Part shown: in pieces, positions 6,195 to 6,199 of the stretch | How positions within the stretch are numbered: position 1 is the stretch's first letter | Layout of the letters: each line of letters begins with the position of its first letter | NCBI GenBank assembly: GCA_903911455.1 | Contig: CAIWDQ010000183.1 | Span: 1 to 6,199, forward strand | DNA from: an uncultured bacterium | GTDB taxonomy: Bacteria > Bacteroidota > Bacteroidia > Bacteroidales > JACABE01 | Reading direction: 5' to 3' | Length of the DNA: 6,199 nucleotides | Position numbers and translations under genes: made by a program | The notes under the pieces: generated by a model | What the model was told of the DNA's origin: nothing | Databases searched by the model: none | What the model saw: the letters and a program-made list of their open reading frames with translations, nothing else

Positions 6195-6199
6195 ATTAA

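Noticed and set aside
1..6199. CRISPR array, tRNA, rRNA, insertion sequence or phage genes
   Set aside because: No direct-repeat array, no tRNA-like cloverleaf and no transposase or phage motif was seen; the window is almost fully occupied by the operon.

Overview
This AT-rich window carries most of one tightly packed plus-strand operon (positions 2-5831), a terminator, and a small convergent minus-strand gene with its promoter element. The likely host is an anaerobic member of the Bacteroidota. The evidence is base composition, a Bacteroidota-type -7 box (TAnnTTTG, here TACTTTTG) before the minus-strand gene, and two operon starts without a Shine-Dalgarno site. This is a motif-level inference, not a taxonomic placement.

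The operon reads hdrB (5' end cut off by the window edge), hdrA, flxD (MvhD-like), flxC, flxB, flxA. This is the composition of the FlxABCD-HdrABC (also written Flox-Hdr) NADH dehydrogenase/heterodisulfide-reductase-like complex. FlxA is the predicted NAD(P)H-oxidising flavoprotein with a [2Fe-2S] cluster. FlxB and FlxC are multi-cluster iron-sulfur relay proteins. FlxD is the [2Fe-2S] adaptor that delivers electrons to HdrA. HdrA carries FAD and many [4Fe-4S] clusters and is the expected electron-bifurcating flavoprotein. HdrB carries the CCG-type cluster pair that reduces a disulfide-like acceptor. The expected reaction is NADH oxidation coupled to reduction of a low-potential ferredoxin and of a higher-potential thiol/disulfide acceptor. 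HdrC is not in the window and would be expected just upstream of hdrB.

Gene packing is extreme. Three junctions (hdrB/hdrA, flxD/flxC, flxB/flxA) each overlap by exactly 8 nt and have a strong Shine-Dalgarno site inside the upstream gene. The other two (hdrA/flxD, flxC/flxB) have gaps of 2 and 5 nt and no Shine-Dalgarno site.

Downstream, a strong hairpin with flanking A and T tracts (about 5854-5885) ends the operon and probably also serves the convergent gene. A 66-aa minus-strand protein (5946-6146) resembles small DUF5679-type zinc-ribbon proteins but has kept only one of the expected cysteines. Its -7 box lies at 6187-6194, so its -33 box would be just outside the window.

The main open question is the physiological acceptor of HdrB. 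Nothing in the window encodes DsrC, a dehydrogenase or another partner.
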